The notes below the pieces were generated by a model. The model was not told the DNA's origin. It saw only the letters and a list, made by a program, of their open reading frames with translations, and did not search any database. A stretch of DNA of 64,000 bases from Phytophthora colocasiae (lineage: Eukaryota > Oomycota > Peronosporomycetes > Peronosporales > Peronosporaceae), in the NCBI GenBank assembly GCA_018806915.1, contig JAGKQI010000010.1:310001-374000 (forward strand), written 5' to 3'. Positions 1 to 9,753 of this stretch are shown here, piece by piece (within the stretch, counting starts at the first letter, position 1; each line of letters begins with the position of its first letter). The position numbers and the translations under genes were made by a program.

Positions 1-468
1 TCTTCTTTTGCAGTGTTTCTTCCTGCAAGAGTGAACGAATTTTGAGCATTGCAGCGTAGAACCAAAATACGTTATATAAATGACCTTTTTGCGTCTCTCA
101 TGGCTCAATGACACCACCTGAGTACTCAATCGTCGGCGAAGACTATTCATCTCGTCATCGTTTAAGATGTGAACAAGTTGCCCAGTTGGTAGAGCCACAG
201 TGGACGATCTTAATGAAGATTTGATTTCCTCCTTTGAAACTTCATCAAACGCACACGAATCAAGGCTACAATGAACAGGTAGAACCGTAGACCGATTGAC
301 AGTCACAATTTATCTGGCTTACGTTGATTGCCTTCCGACGGTAGAATGACCTTCTTCGACACTTTCGTTGACGATATCCGACGACAGAATTTCATAAATC
401 TCCGGTATGTTGAGTAAATCATCTACAGAAACCTCAGAAGCATCGGTGACTGGTAAATTCACGTCCAT
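1..468 (-). CDS. bZIP-like protein, 3' end outside window, decayed basic region
   Basis: I assembled this gene by hand; it is fragmented into pieces too short to stand out. The ATG is at 468. Exon 1 is 468-323, intron 322-266 (57 bp), exon 2 265-85, intron 84-23 (62 bp), and exon 3 starts at 22 and leaves the window. The product aligns with the next gene: an N-terminal IPEIYEILSSDI segment (compare EEVLELLASDI), then ALPTGQLVHILNDDEMNSLR (compare VLPTGQRVKVMNSAEFDELR), then an intron after ERRKK, exactly where the neighbour has its intron after RKRKK. It is therefore a tandem paralogue. The basic region is degraded: the neighbour's RMQTASRRYR is STQVVSLSHE here, so most DNA-contacting Arg residues are lost. 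It may be a non-DNA-binding dimer partner or a gene in decay. Paralogy is seen in the sequence; the loss of function is inferred. Confidence 0.7.
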
Positions 469-775
469 GGCTAAAGCAGCTTGGGTCCCGGAGTGAACTT
501 TAGGAGTGACGAATGTACTACCCTACCGTTGTTGAGCTTTACTGAAGTTAGAGCCAGGAGATTTCATTCATGTCGATTTAATCGCTGTCTCACTGCTGTC
601 AAATGACGAATACGTGAGAGTGCACACAGTCAATTACAAGATGAAGGTGCCATTCTGAATACTCGAAATTGTATTTTTTTAACTGTTGAAGTATCATTTG
701 TTACCCGTGATCTGTGATAACTTCAACTCTTTGATCACTGCTTTGTTTTACTTGCGAAGGTTACTTCCCATCAGG
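469..775. other. Intergenic stretch between tandem bZIP genes
   Basis: About 300 bp between the stop of the downstream-transcribed bZIP gene and the ATG of its paralogue. It must hold the terminator of one and the promoter of the other. I see no further ORF or RNA gene. Confidence 0.5.
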
Positions 776-1904
776 TTAATCTACGATTTCCACACGTGTT
801 AGTACAAGAACTACTCTAACTCCAGGAGATCTGCAACGTACCCAGTCCATTTCTTCACTTGCAGCATTTTGAACCTTTTGTGAAAGGTCTGAGATGTTAT
901 CTTGATGCATTTGTAGTTCCTTCTCGAGAGACATAATAGGACGTTGCTGGTACTGTTTCATCTGCGTCTCGAGGTCTTGTAAACGCTTCAATTCGGCCTG
1001 CAGCTCTAGAATCTTGGCTTTTTGTTGACGAGACTCGTCCTGAATCAAAGTAATCGTTAGAACCAACAATCTGTAATGCAACTCCACTTCTTTTTTTCAC
1101 CTTTTTGCGCTTCCGATAGCGTCGAGACGCAGTTTGCATCCGTAGTTTACGTCGTAATTCGTCAAACTCGGCCGAATTCATCACTTTTACTCGTTGACCA
1201 GTGGGTAAAACGCTGGAAGTTGTAGACGGTTGAGTCGGTTTTGGCTTCTTCGTGTGGGTTCGTGGTGTTTGGAGCCCTTTAGAAACCGGGAATGGGGCTG
1301 GGACTGAAGTGATGGCTGGAGCAGACATCGACAACTCTGCAGGCGGAGGAGTATTTACTGGGAAAAATTGGGGTCTGAGCAACAAAATGAGCAAAACGAG
1401 ACGGGGTTCTGAGCAGGTAGCATAATAGTATACTTACAACAACGGTGGAGTCCAGGGAGTCTGCAGAGCAGGAGGTGCAGCTCTTGGTGCTACTGCCGTG
1501 CGAAAATCCGAGCTACATTGTCCAGAAAAACAGCACAAGGTCGTCATCACTACTGTAAGCTTAGCAACACAGTGATAGATTGCATACATTGGATTCTGCT
1601 GTAGTGGTGTATCTGCTCCTTGAAAGTGCACTGATCTGTAGTCTGCAGGATACTTTTCTTCCAAACTATCGTCCGGTCTTCCAGGTTCGTCCCCATTGTC
1701 CCCATGATTCGTTCCGCTGGAGGATCCGTGGTTCAAATCCGTCACGTTGGACGTGTGGTTGCTGCCACTGGAGCTGCTAACAGCAGTCGACACGGCACTG
1801 GCCTGGTCGGGGATGTCACTTGCTAGCAGTTCCAGAACTTCTTCCATCATCATTCGATCGCCCATGTTCGGGCCGAAAAGGTGAACTGGACGTCGCCAAG
1901 ACAT
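776..1904 (-). CDS. bZIP transcription factor, oomycete type
   Basis: Four exons join in frame: 1904-1588, 1512-1438, 1374-1101 and 1039-776, with introns of 75, 63 and 61 bp. This gives about 309 aa. The ATG is at 1904; an alternative ATG at 1865 (MGDRMMMEEV) lacks the first residues. The N-terminus is Ser/Asn-rich and acidic. The basic region LRRKLRMQTASRRYRKRKK lies at the end of exon 3 and the zipper follows in exon 4 (KILELQAELKRLQDLE, then a second weak coil). The intron falls exactly between basic region and zipper. The usual Asn eight residues before the last conserved Arg is Met here; oomycete bZIPs with other residues at this site are known. It should be a nuclear DNA-binding dimer. 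The C-terminus is short; a GTACGT about 60 nt before the stop could be another donor, so the 3' end is less certain. Confidence 0.75.
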
Positions 1905-2086
1905 CAACTAGATTGACGGATGGAAAGTGAAGAGATCGAACGGAGAGATCTACCCGCTAACCCCGTGCTTCGAGCGGTGGAATCTGGGACGGGTCTTGAG
2001 AATGAGCGTTCAACGGGCGAGAAACGCGCACCAAAAGCTCTGTTGCCTTCTTTTAACTGCTTGCCATCGCATCCATTAGGTTCTTT

Positions 2087-3721
2087 TTACCACATAGTAA
2101 AAAGCGCTGCAGCAGCGATTCCCGCTAGTGCGAACGCAGCGTCCCTTACTGTCGTGACTGCATTGCTGGTCTCTTTGCCTCCATAGCACGGGATTTCGCT
2201 GGAAGGAATTCGCTGCAGAGCTTCAAGCAGGTCTGGGTATGGCTCTTGCCACGACGTCGTCTGCATTAACCCGTAATGAGTCACTGCAAACGTCCCAGCT
2301 TCGCCATCTGCCGAGTCTTCGAGATACCGTTCGGTGTCTGGATTCAACGCGTAGAAATATCCACCTTGAACAGAAGCTGCCAAGTCGATAAGGAGATCCA
2401 GAACGGCCGTTTGATGCGGTTGGGCTGAGCCGTAGACACCACTGAAGGCTCCTAGTACAAGAGGAATGTCTGTACTCTCTGGAAGGTCTCCCAACGCCTC
2501 GTTCAAAGCGATCGCGTAATTCTCCTTCAAGTCCGAGACAGAAAGATGCTTGTACGAACTGCAGGCGAAATGAGAGTCACTACAACCTAATTTACTCTCC
2601 GTCTGTGATCCATTGATAAAGTCCACACACAACGTCTCCTCTTGATCCGATGAGAGATCAAGAGACTCATAGAGCTCCACATTGTCGGTACAGTTGCTTT
2701 CGGGCGTGAACAAATAGTTCTGAGGGTATGCACCATGTGCGTGGGCGTGAGGAGCGAATACAATTTTGTTGTCAAGACTCACATTAAGTGGGTTGAGTGT
2801 AGCGTTCTTGAGGTTCCCCCCGTTCCAGTGGTTACTGAGTCCGTAGTCTTCATCGACTTGGAATCGCTGGGCATCTGTAAAGGAGCTTGCTCCACCTACA
2901 AACACCAGCCATTGAGGACATCGTTCCAGAATGGCATCAGCTAACACTCCAGCAGCTCCACGCCAATCCGTTTTCTCGTCTGCATCTTTTGGCTCAGCAT
3001 TCCATTGAGCACGTAGCATTTCGTCCTTGAGGTCCACTCCGATGATGTTCCAGAAACGAGCACCGCAGAGTTTGTCAGCTAAATGAGTGACTGCTTCGTA
3101 CGTTCCGGACTCTTTGACTGGTACGAACGGGTTGGTGTACCAGAAGGCGTCCTGCTCGTACTTGGTAAGGCGGTGAATGTCCAGTAGAACCGTGAGTTTT
3201 CGATCTTGCAACGTTTCAATCACCCGACCGAGGAAGTTGGTGTAGTCGACATTGTCTGGGTCGTCCCAAGTCGTCAACTCTGGGTTCTCATACGCGTGGA
3301 TGTACGCGAGCTGCGGGTCCGGATTGGCTACTAAGTAGTCGGCATTGAGCGATAGTCGAACGGAGTTGAAGCTGTTGGACACTAAGAGGTCCTGGAGCTT
3401 GGAGATGGTCGTCGCTTGGGTCCCTTTCGAGTTGGGACTTTCTGTTCCCCACAGTCCGTCTGGAATCATGTCGATCTTCTCCATTCCGCCCCACGTGACT
3501 CCTTTGATCTTGATTTCCGTCTCAACGGATGTGTCTTCTGGATCTACTGCGAGGATTTTACCCCCTTTGGCTAAGTAGTTGGGTTGGCGACATTCTAGGA
3601 AGAAAAAGAGTGAGTTACAAAGGATTTTGAGTAGTTGAATTGATGCGTGGGACGTACGTCGAAACCCATTCACAGAATGGAAGAGCAGAGCAACAGTGAG
3701 AAGAGTGGTTGAGAATCGCAT
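2087..3721 (-). CDS. Secreted GH5-like (exo-1,3-beta-glucanase/cellulase family) protein, possibly inactive
   Basis: Two exons (3721-3658 and 3594-2087, 63-bp intron) give about 523 aa. The ATG at 3721 starts a signal peptide, MRFSTTLLTVALLFHSVNG. Family 5 features appear in order: GVTWGGME, a strand FNSVRLSLN, VLLDIHRLT, the acid/base region NIIGVDLKDEM (usually NEP; here DE), the AHAHGAYPQ His segment, and the strand that normally carries the nucleophile. That last strand reads VLGAFSGVYG, where the family has a Glu (GEF). The C-terminus, NAVTTVRDAAFALAGIAAAA, is hydrophobic like a GPI-anchor signal, so the protein is probably at the cell surface. Active family members cut beta-glucans. With Ala at the nucleophile site this copy may bind glucan without hydrolysing it. 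Family assignment is by motifs only; the exact substrate is unknown. Confidence 0.75.
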   Translation of the reverse strand: MRFSTTLLTVALLFHSVNGFRRTSHASIQLLKILCNSLFFFLECRQPNYLAKGGKILAVDPEDTSVETEIKIKGVTWGGMEKIDMIPDGLWGTESPNSKGTQATTISKLQDLLVSNSFNSVRLSLNADYLVANPDPQLAYIHAYENPELTTWDDPDNVDYTNFLGRVIETLQDRKLTVLLDIHRLTKYEQDAFWYTNPFVPVKESGTYEAVTHLADKLCGARFWNIIGVDLKDEMLRAQWNAEPKDADEKTDWRGAAGVLADAILERCPQWLVFVGGASSFTDAQRFQVDEDYGLSNHWNGGNLKNATLNPLNVSLDNKIVFAPHAHAHGAYPQNYLFTPESNCTDNVELYESLDLSSDQEETLCVDFINGSQTESKLGCSDSHFACSSYKHLSVSDLKENYAIALNEALGDLPESTDIPLVLGAFSGVYGSAQPHQTAVLDLLIDLAASVQGGYFYALNPDTERYLEDSADGEAGTFAVTHYGLMQTTSWQEPYPDLLEALQRIPSSEIPCYGGKETSNAVTTVRDAAFALAGIAAAALFTMW

Positions 3722-4107
3722 AGTAGAGACTTTGCAGTGACTTGAGGTTGTTGAGGAAAATTTAAGACTGATGAAAAGTCTCTTGGCCTTGGTGGGCTGC
3801 AACGGCAGATGAGGACGTGTCAACCTTTGCGTAACCACTTCAAGGTGATTAAAAATTAATCACGACGTTGTAGACGACTTGTATCCACATTAACATCTAC
3901 GATATCACATCGTTGCATCCAAAAGCCTATGGGCATAGAGCAGTTGAAGAGAAGAAGGGCGGACCGTTCGAAGCGGATACTTGGCGTGATATCCGATGGC
4001 TTCATGAAACTCCTGCTAACATTCTTCAGCTGATATGGTCACAAGCGAGAAAGACACGAAGAAGGTTGCGTAGCAGGAAGTTACAAGTATGAAAGTCTCT
4101 TAAGTTT
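3722..4107. other. Intergenic region, nothing recognised
   Basis: Some 380 bp between the GH5 start and the Kelch stop, both on the minus strand. It should contain the GH5 promoter. No ORF, RNA gene or repeat was recognised. Confidence 0.5.
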
Positions 4108-5270
4108 TTAGAAAACTGAAGTGATCAGGACGAGATCATTGAGATCTGTTTCGGAATTCATTCCACCAAAGATCAGCAGTCCTTGCCTTTGCGTCTTGTC
4201 AGCTCCTGATATCATCACGGTTGTGCCACAATGACCGAATCGTTCCGGGATATTCCCCACTGTTGGGTCCTTCTCCTTTGACTCGGCAATTGCCACGGTC
4301 AGCCACGATTCCTCGTCGTCTGAATAGCGACAACAATCGTCACAGATGCGACCTCCATTCCATCCTCCAAAGCTGATCAGTTCTCCGTCGACAGCTCCAG
4401 CAACGAGGGAGCAGCGATTCCATTCGCAGATCGGCACGAGCTGCCACGTCCAAGTGCTGAAGCTCAGCATCGCCATATCCGTACAGACCTTCCCGTCGGA
4501 GTTGCGACCGCCGGCAAAGCAGATCACGGTTTCGGACTGTAGCAATGGGCAGTGAAGTTCTCGAGCTTCAGGGGTCTCACCACTTGTCACCAACTTTCCC
4601 CATCGGAGATTCTTTGTCGTGTCAACAGGCACGTAAAGAACGTGAAGGTCGTTGAAAGCTCCGTACTCAGGCGATGATCCACCGTACACCAGCATCCGGT
4701 GGAAGTCATCCTTCTCGGGAAGAGCAATCGCTGCGTGGGCGTTTCGAGGGAGAGGAGTTTCACCTTCAACTGCAGTTAAAGTCCATGCCAAGGTCCTAGT
4801 GTTGAAAACGTGGACATCGTTGTAGATCTCGCTCCCAGTAGCATCCAGTCCACCGAAGACGTAGATCTCGTCACCGATGGCAACAGCAGAGTGGCCACTT
4901 CTTGGAGGTAGTTTGCCACTCGAAGGCTTCACGAAAGTCCATTCCCGTGAATCTACAGAGCATAATTTAGTGGAATATCTTGATACTCGTTCATTTTGTG
5001 AGTAAATGACCTAAATCAAAGCAGTGGACGTCTCCAAAGCTCGTTCCTCCTCGATTCGCTCCGCCAATGAGATACACAGAGCCCCCAATCTGTAAACAAA
5101 GACCAAATATCATTAGTAGCTCAGGAAGATCTATACAAGGTTACACTCTTAACTACCTGTGTCAAGGTCGACCCTCCACGTTTTGTCGGCTTCAACGCTG
5201 AAGATCCTCCCTTAAGCTCTACCTTCTCAATCCGATATTCACGCTCAACCTCTTCTTGGTTCGAAGCCAT
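4108..5270 (-). CDS. Kelch-repeat beta-propeller protein
   Basis: Three exons (5270-5157, 5089-5011, 4952-4108; introns 67 and 58 bp) join in frame to about 345 aa, starting MASNQEEVEREY. Kelch blades are visible as GG doublets followed by spaced aromatic residues: SVYLIGGANRGG, DEIYVFGGLDATG, RMLVYGGSSPEYG, VICFAGGRN, ELISFGGWNGG and LLIFGGMNSETD. That is about six blades, so nearly the whole protein is one propeller, with no BTB, F-box or catalytic domain. Such proteins are scaffolds; the partner cannot be read from sequence. The first two introns lie in the N-terminal blade. Neighbours give no functional hint. Confidence 0.85.
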
Positions 5271-5403
5271 CGTAGATCTGTCTGCAACCAAACACAAGTC
5301 GAAAATGCACGATCCAAAGTGAAGAGCCGCTCGCGACTAGCCGCAACAGTCTAAAAACCAAAGTGAACAATCTCATTTGCTTCTTCAATCTGCCACTTTC
5401 TCT

Positions 5404-6204
5404 TCATCTCGTTACTGGAGGGGGTGGAGGTGGAACTCCCATCATATGCGTAGGAGGAGGGGGCAGATACGCCGGTGGAGGAGGAGGTACAGCCCCCATA
5501 TCCATATATCCACCAGCATACTGTGGAGGTGGTGGAGGTGCCTGCATGCCTGGAATTCCTCCATTAGCCGCTGTAAAGGCGAACATTGTATGAGGTTTCA
5601 ACTTGTTCGGGTTCCTCTGAGCCAACAGTCTCTCAGCCTCTGACCCGTGCCGTTCATTGTGACTGTCCTTCTTGAACGCGTACTGCACCACCACCTGTCG
5701 ATTACAGAGATACTGTCCATGCATACACTCAATAGCGAGGTCTGCAGCTTCGAATGAGTCGAAACTCACAAAACCGAAGCCCTTACTGGCCTTGGTGTCT
5801 GGATCCCGCATGATTTTAGGAGTTTCGATGATCCCCCCGAAAGCTGAGAATGTGTCATACAGTAGTTTCTCGTCCACTTCCGTGTCCAAATTCCCCAGGA
5901 AGAGATTCGCCCCCACGTCGAGATTCTTCCGGTCGTTCGACGCCTTCTTGACGCGGATGACTTTACCGAACAATTGGATCATGTTTAACACTTTCACAGC
6001 ATATTCCGCACATTCCTCCGTGCGGAATTCCACGAATCCGTAATTCTGGTGAGCACCAGTGACCTTGTCCCTCGGCATATGGACATTGCACACACTACCG
6101 GACTGTAGCATAAGCTCCCAGAGGAGCTCCTCCGTCACGCGGTCGTCCAAATTCCCCACGTAGACCGTCGCGTCCTGGTTGCGCTGCTCGATAGCTGCCG
6201 ACAT
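5404..6204 (-). CDS. SF3B4: Splicing factor 3B subunit 4 (SF3b49/SAP49)
   Basis: Single exon, 266 aa, ATG at 6204. Two RRM domains occupy residues ~12-90 and ~100-178. RNP2/RNP1 are VYVGNL and YGFVEF in the first, and LFLGNL and GFGFVSF in the second. The linker and the segment [10 protein letters not shown] after RRM2 are characteristic of SF3B4. The tail is rich in Pro, Gly and Tyr (runs of PPPPPP), as in the family, but short compared with the animal protein (~424 aa). It is a U2 snRNP SF3b subunit, contacting pre-mRNA near the branch site in the nucleus. It is head to head with the membrane protein gene that starts at 6365, only 160 bp away, so a shared promoter region is likely. Confidence 0.95.
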   Translation of the reverse strand: MSAAIEQRNQDATVYVGNLDDRVTEELLWELMLQSGSVCNVHMPRDKVTGAHQNYGFVEFRTEECAEYAVKVLNMIQLFGKVIRVKKASNDRKNLDVGANLFLGNLDTEVDEKLLYDTFSAFGGIIETPKIMRDPDTKASKGFGFVSFDSFEAADLAIECMHGQYLCNRQVVVQYAFKKDSHNERHGSEAERLLAQRNPNKLKPHTMFAFTAANGGIPGMQAPPPPPQYAGGYMDMGAVPPPPPAYLPPPPTHMMGVPPPPPPVTR

Positions 6205-6217
6205 TTAGCTTTAGTAT

Positions 6218-6234
6218 GGGAAATAGCGAATGGA
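6218..6234 (-). promoter_or_regulatory. Inr+FPR-like core promoter of SF3B4
   Basis: On the minus strand TCCATTCGCTATTTCCC lies about 15-30 nt upstream of the SF3B4 ATG. It resembles the oomycete initiator (TCATTYY) followed by the flanking promoter region (CAWTTTNYY), with one mismatch in each and a spacing one base shorter. A reverse CCAAT (GATTGG) lies further upstream. Inferred from consensus only. Confidence 0.4.
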
Positions 6235-6364
6235 AGATAATTGACAACATTTTCACCAATCAGAATGATCCAGGAGGAGAGGAAAGGCCAGGAGATTTGA
6301 AATTGACCAGGTGAAAAAACAGGATAACTGACGAAAATAAAAGATCACTTTGGTAAAAGTTCTC

Positions 6365-8290
6365 ATGAACCTTCGTAGCGTTAAAGTACGACCAGCTTCA
6401 GTAGTACAAGGTCAAGTGTACCAAAACAATGAGCAGTTCTTCAAACGTGTATTCAAATCCGTTATAAAGGTTTGGAATTACAGTCAGATTGGACATCGGA
6501 GTGAGTACTCGGTCGAGCGTCTGTTGGCTTTTCGTGACTATTATCATCGGACTTCGATCTCTCATGCAGTTGCTGTTTGTATTCTCACTCCAATTCCTGC
6601 TTTAATTGTTACGTTGTTGATCGATTGCATCCCTTTACGACCTCCTTCTGAAGGGTGGGAAGTAAATTACGCTTTTTGGATTCGATTGGGATTCGATGCG
6701 TTTGTCGTTGCATTTGGTCACGCTTCACGGGTTGGAGAAGTGGTCGTAGCTGGAACTGTGTCGATTTTCAAGGCCGTTTTGATCGCAATGGTGACTTCTT
6801 TCTGCTTTGTTGCGATGTCGATTGGAGTCGCTGCAACGTGGAAATTCCCCATTCCGTTTGGGTATATTCTTCTTCATGGTCCTTACTTGCTGATCTTCTG
6901 TGTTGTTACAATTGTGGCAATTGGACCAAAGCTATTGATTAAAGCTCCACTACTGCGTGGTCAACTCAAGTCTCATCTTCTGATTGTTTTCGCTGAAGGG
7001 TTAATGGCAACGGTGTATCCTATTTTCATTGGAATTTTTTATCATCTCACAGTAACTCAGCAAATTGCAGCTGTGTTTGTGGTACCAGTGATCAAAGTAA
7101 TTACGAAACAACTCATAGCACATGCTGCAGCAGAGCTCCAAGAGTGTCTCGGGCTAGTAGTGGTCTTTTCGGTGGATGTCTTCAACGTTTTCTTCACTGC
7201 TATCTGTATGCAAGTATCGAAATCCACAGTGAGTACACTACTGATGATCGCTTCCGACTGCTTCCACATGATCGTAGCGCTCCGTGCCATCTACAACCAA
7301 GTCAACATCGTGAAAAAGCAAAGGGATTACGACGCCACTGAAATCCAGCAATCTTTGGACTATTTTCGAGATCTACCAGGCATGATTCGTGAAGTTTTTG
7401 GCGATTCCGAGATCTCTAAAGCGCGAAGTTGTCGAATTCGAGTGTTTGCTCCTTTCCCGCTGAGTTTATCAGACGAAAGCATCGCGTTCATGAATGATGT
7501 CGCCAGAACCAGACGCTACGTTCATATTTACTCGTCATCAGTCATTCAATTGTTGGACGAAGCCAGACGAGAATCGATTTCTCGTGGACGTGCAACTGGG
7601 CGTCTTAGTGAAATTGGAGGTGTTGGAGCTTTGACAAAATTTACTGAATCAAGGACGTTGGTCCCTTTGAACCAGCGTCAAGAGCGTCCAATGAGGAAAC
7701 AGAGTCTTCATCAGCTACTTAAAGCTCAGTTCGCCTTAAGGAAAGGATCTGCCCCCAGGAGGTTACTGACGCTCATGCACTCGGATACAAAGATCGCTTC
7801 TCATACTCTACGAGCTGTTCTAAGTCACAATTCAACTGAGGAAGCTGTTTGGGATGGTCTCCAGGTCCATTTCCATTCCGAGTATTTACTGATGACAGAG
7901 TATATCGAGTGTGCACTGCCTATCCTGTACGTGGTGTATCCCCTCATTCTCTCTCAATTACCAGCGGCTCCGTACTACCCTAATATTGCATCGCTAACTA
8001 CCGAACAATTGACGAAAACAATTGTCAGCTTGATGATTTTTTCTGTGGTTGAACTCGCGGGATTTCTCGGACTTCTCGTTTTGTTGCGCGAAAGATTTGG
8101 TTTTTTACCGCTATATCAATTATCGTTTGTGTTGGAGACCCAAGTACGCACTGTGCAGGGGCATTTGTTCGTGTGGACTGTGTTCATTTTGCACTTACCC
8201 TTGGTGCATTACGGTAAGTGGCTGTGGAATTTTCGAGAAATGCTTCAAAATTCTAACCATTTGCTCCCAGGTGTAAACTTTGATGCTTAG
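6365..8290 (+). CDS. Polytopic membrane protein, family unknown
   Basis: The ATG at 6365 (MNLRSVKVRP) gives about 641 aa; the frame is open slightly upstream but without ATG. Around ten hydrophobic segments are visible: about eight in residues ~65-330, then a soluble loop of ~170 aa (MIREVFGDSEISKARS through the Arg-rich LVPLNQRQERPMRKQ), then two or three more near the C-terminus. I do not recognise a transporter or enzyme signature. Near the end GTAAGT (8214) and CTCCCAG (8270) bound a 57-bp segment, a multiple of three. Splicing it out keeps the frame and the same stop, giving a C-terminus HYGVNFDA. This is the intact founder of at least two broken copies downstream (11.3-12.3 and 13.8-14.5 kb), each near an NLP gene or its flank. 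The 3' end is convergent with, and only 23 bp from, the NLP gene. Confidence 0.7.
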   Translation: MNLRSVKVRPASVVQGQVYQNNEQFFKRVFKSVIKVWNYSQIGHRSEYSVERLLAFRDYYHRTSISHAVAVCILTPIPALIVTLLIDCIPLRPPSEGWEVNYAFWIRLGFDAFVVAFGHASRVGEVVVAGTVSIFKAVLIAMVTSFCFVAMSIGVAATWKFPIPFGYILLHGPYLLIFCVVTIVAIGPKLLIKAPLLRGQLKSHLLIVFAEGLMATVYPIFIGIFYHLTVTQQIAAVFVVPVIKVITKQLIAHAAAELQECLGLVVVFSVDVFNVFFTAICMQVSKSTVSTLLMIASDCFHMIVALRAIYNQVNIVKKQRDYDATEIQQSLDYFRDLPGMIREVFGDSEISKARSCRIRVFAPFPLSLSDESIAFMNDVARTRRYVHIYSSSVIQLLDEARRESISRGRATGRLSEIGGVGALTKFTESRTLVPLNQRQERPMRKQSLHQLLKAQFALRKGSAPRRLLTLMHSDTKIASHTLRAVLSHNSTEEAVWDGLQVHFHSEYLLMTEYIECALPILYVVYPLILSQLPAAPYYPNIASLTTEQLTKTIVSLMIFSVVELAGFLGLLVLLRERFGFLPLYQLSFVLETQVRTVQGHLFVWTVFILHLPLVHYGKWLWNFREMLQNSNHLLPGVNFDA

Positions 8291-8313
8291 TTTTGTGGGA
8301 TAAAGACGTTAAC

Positions 8314-9072
8314 CTAAAACGGGTTAGCTCCTTTGAGTTTCTCCATGAAAACACCGTCCTTCATGGGCATTAGGACGCGGCCAACGTTGAACGCAGTTTC
8401 GTCCCAGTCCGTGTTGATGAGAGCATTCCGAGCGGCGTCTGGGAGCTGATCCCACGTAATGAGCGTTTGAAATTCACCTTTCGCCTCCGTGTACTTGACC
8501 GCCGTGTTGCCGACGTTGTCGTTGAAGTAGTATGAGACCTTGAGACTGTTTCCGTCCATCCATCTCTTCTGGGCAGGGGCCTCCTTTGCCCATCCAACAG
8601 CAGCAGACAACGATACACCCAGAATGGTCGAGTTGTCGGCATTCAGGCGATCCAACCAGACGACGGCGTACTCCCAGCCATGGCGATGGCCAAGTTTGTT
8701 GGGTTGAAAGGGGGAGAACGGGGGTCGGCCCTTTGGAAAGTACCAAGCATACATGATGGCCCACTTGTTCCCAACAGAAGTCGAACGAGCGTAAACCTGA
8801 GACCCCAGTGGTGAACCCTTGCACTCGTCGCCTTGCGGCCCGCTCCACTGGAGACCGGCACCAATGGTTCCGTCCGCTTGGACAGCAGGGTACGGGTGGC
8901 AACCGTTTTCAATTTGAAGCTGGGGCTGGTACTTGACGGCAGCTTTTTGAGCGTCGGTCTTAGGTTCTTGCTTAGGGATTGGCTTGACAGTGTCAAACGG
9001 GATGACTCTCGTTTGAGCTTGAATAGCACTTAGAGAAGCGATGGCGGCGATGAAAACGGCGATGAACTTCAT
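8314..9072 (-). CDS. NLP (NPP1-type necrosis-inducing-like protein), secreted, copy 1
   Basis: ATG at 9072, 252 aa, single exon. A signal peptide ([20 protein letters not shown]) is followed by one NPP1 domain covering the rest. Two Cys residues ([11 protein letters not shown] and [10 protein letters not shown]) fit the disulfide of type 1 NLPs; [10 protein letters not shown] is the conserved central strand. The signature heptapeptide, usually GHRHDWE, reads GHRHGWE, so the Asp that binds the metal in cytolytic members is Gly. NLPs act in the plant apoplast, where cytolytic forms damage dicot membranes by binding sphingolipids. Substitution at this Asp is typical of the non-cytolytic NLPs found in large oomycete families, so lack of lytic activity is likely but inferred. 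A close paralogue lies at 12304-13053 in the same orientation. The promoter core at 9105-9123 is strong. Confidence 0.93.
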   Translation of the reverse strand: MKFIAVFIAAIASLSAIQAQTRVIPFDTVKPIPKQEPKTDAQKAAVKYQPQLQIENGCHPYPAVQADGTIGAGLQWSGPQGDECKGSPLGSQVYARSTSVGNKWAIMYAWYFPKGRPPFSPFQPNKLGHRHGWEYAVVWLDRLNADNSTILGVSLSAAVGWAKEAPAQKRWMDGNSLKVSYYFNDNVGNTAVKYTEAKGEFQTLITWDQLPDAARNALINTDWDETAFNVGRVLMPMKDGVFMEKLKGANPF

Positions 9073-9104
9073 TTTCGGAAATGACACAAGAGTGAGCAGG
9101 ACTT

Positions 9105-9123
9105 GGGAAATTGTAAACTGAGC
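9105..9123 (-). promoter_or_regulatory. Oomycete Inr+FPR core promoter of NLP copy 1
   Basis: The minus strand reads GCTCAGTTTACAATTTCCC, matching the oomycete 19-nt core promoter consensus GCTCATTYYNCAWTTTNYY at all but one position. It lies 33-51 nt upstream of the NLP ATG, a normal distance. The equivalent site in front of NLP copy 2 is conserved. Confidence 0.75.
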
Positions 9124-9139
9124 TAAGAGGCCGAGCTGG

Positions 9140-9751
9140 CGCCACCACTGAGTGATCGCTTACAAGTCAATAGACAGTTTGGACCACTGGCTCCGATTTG
9201 CGGACAAAGTTTGCGCTGTACCAGTAATCATAAATGGCATCTGGAAGCAAGAAGTTCTTGCCAAGAACATGCCAAGTGAGACACCGCAAATTGTTGTGGG
9301 CAAAATATACGGTTGAGTCATCTTCGCGATTTGTACGAGAAGTTGTTCATAACGCGAATTGTGGTTGCTCCACCTCCGGACCCAGCATTCTGTCCTAATT
9401 ATTCTGGTGCGGAAATAACTGTCAGTTTGTTTTCCAACTTGGAGAGTCCAAGTTCGGCAGGAAGCTTTCAGATTCTTGTGCTTTAAGCCGTATGGGAAAC
9501 ACGACAAGACACAGTGATTATGTACTGAAAGCCACAAACAACTCGTTTTGTGTTTCGCACGATGGAAGATGACGAGCTATAATAAATAAACAATCTCCGC
9601 TTCACCGTATTAATGTACAAACCGTCGATAGCCTACCAGCAAAAGAAAGGTTTCTACCGCAAAGCTCTCAGTCCAACTGGCAGATAGAACGATCTCTCGC
9701 TTTCCAAGATTACGGTTTTAGCACGTAAGTAGTAATCTACTAATAATTTAC
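9140..9751. repeat. Non-coding flank shared with 13130-13740 (duplicated block)
   Basis: No convincing gene. The stretch resembles the region upstream of NLP copy 2: for example CCACTGGCTCCGATTTGCGG occurs near 9183 and again near 13178, and diverged matches continue through the shared ATACGGTTGA segment. It marks the right part of the duplicated membrane-gene/NLP unit, interrupted at 9752 by the transposon. Confidence 0.6.
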
Positions 9752-9753
9752 TA

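Noticed and set aside
9160..9537. 125-codon minus-strand ORF between NLP copy 1 and the transposon
   Set aside because: The homologous stretch near copy 2 does not keep the frame, and the start is not followed by any recognisable domain.
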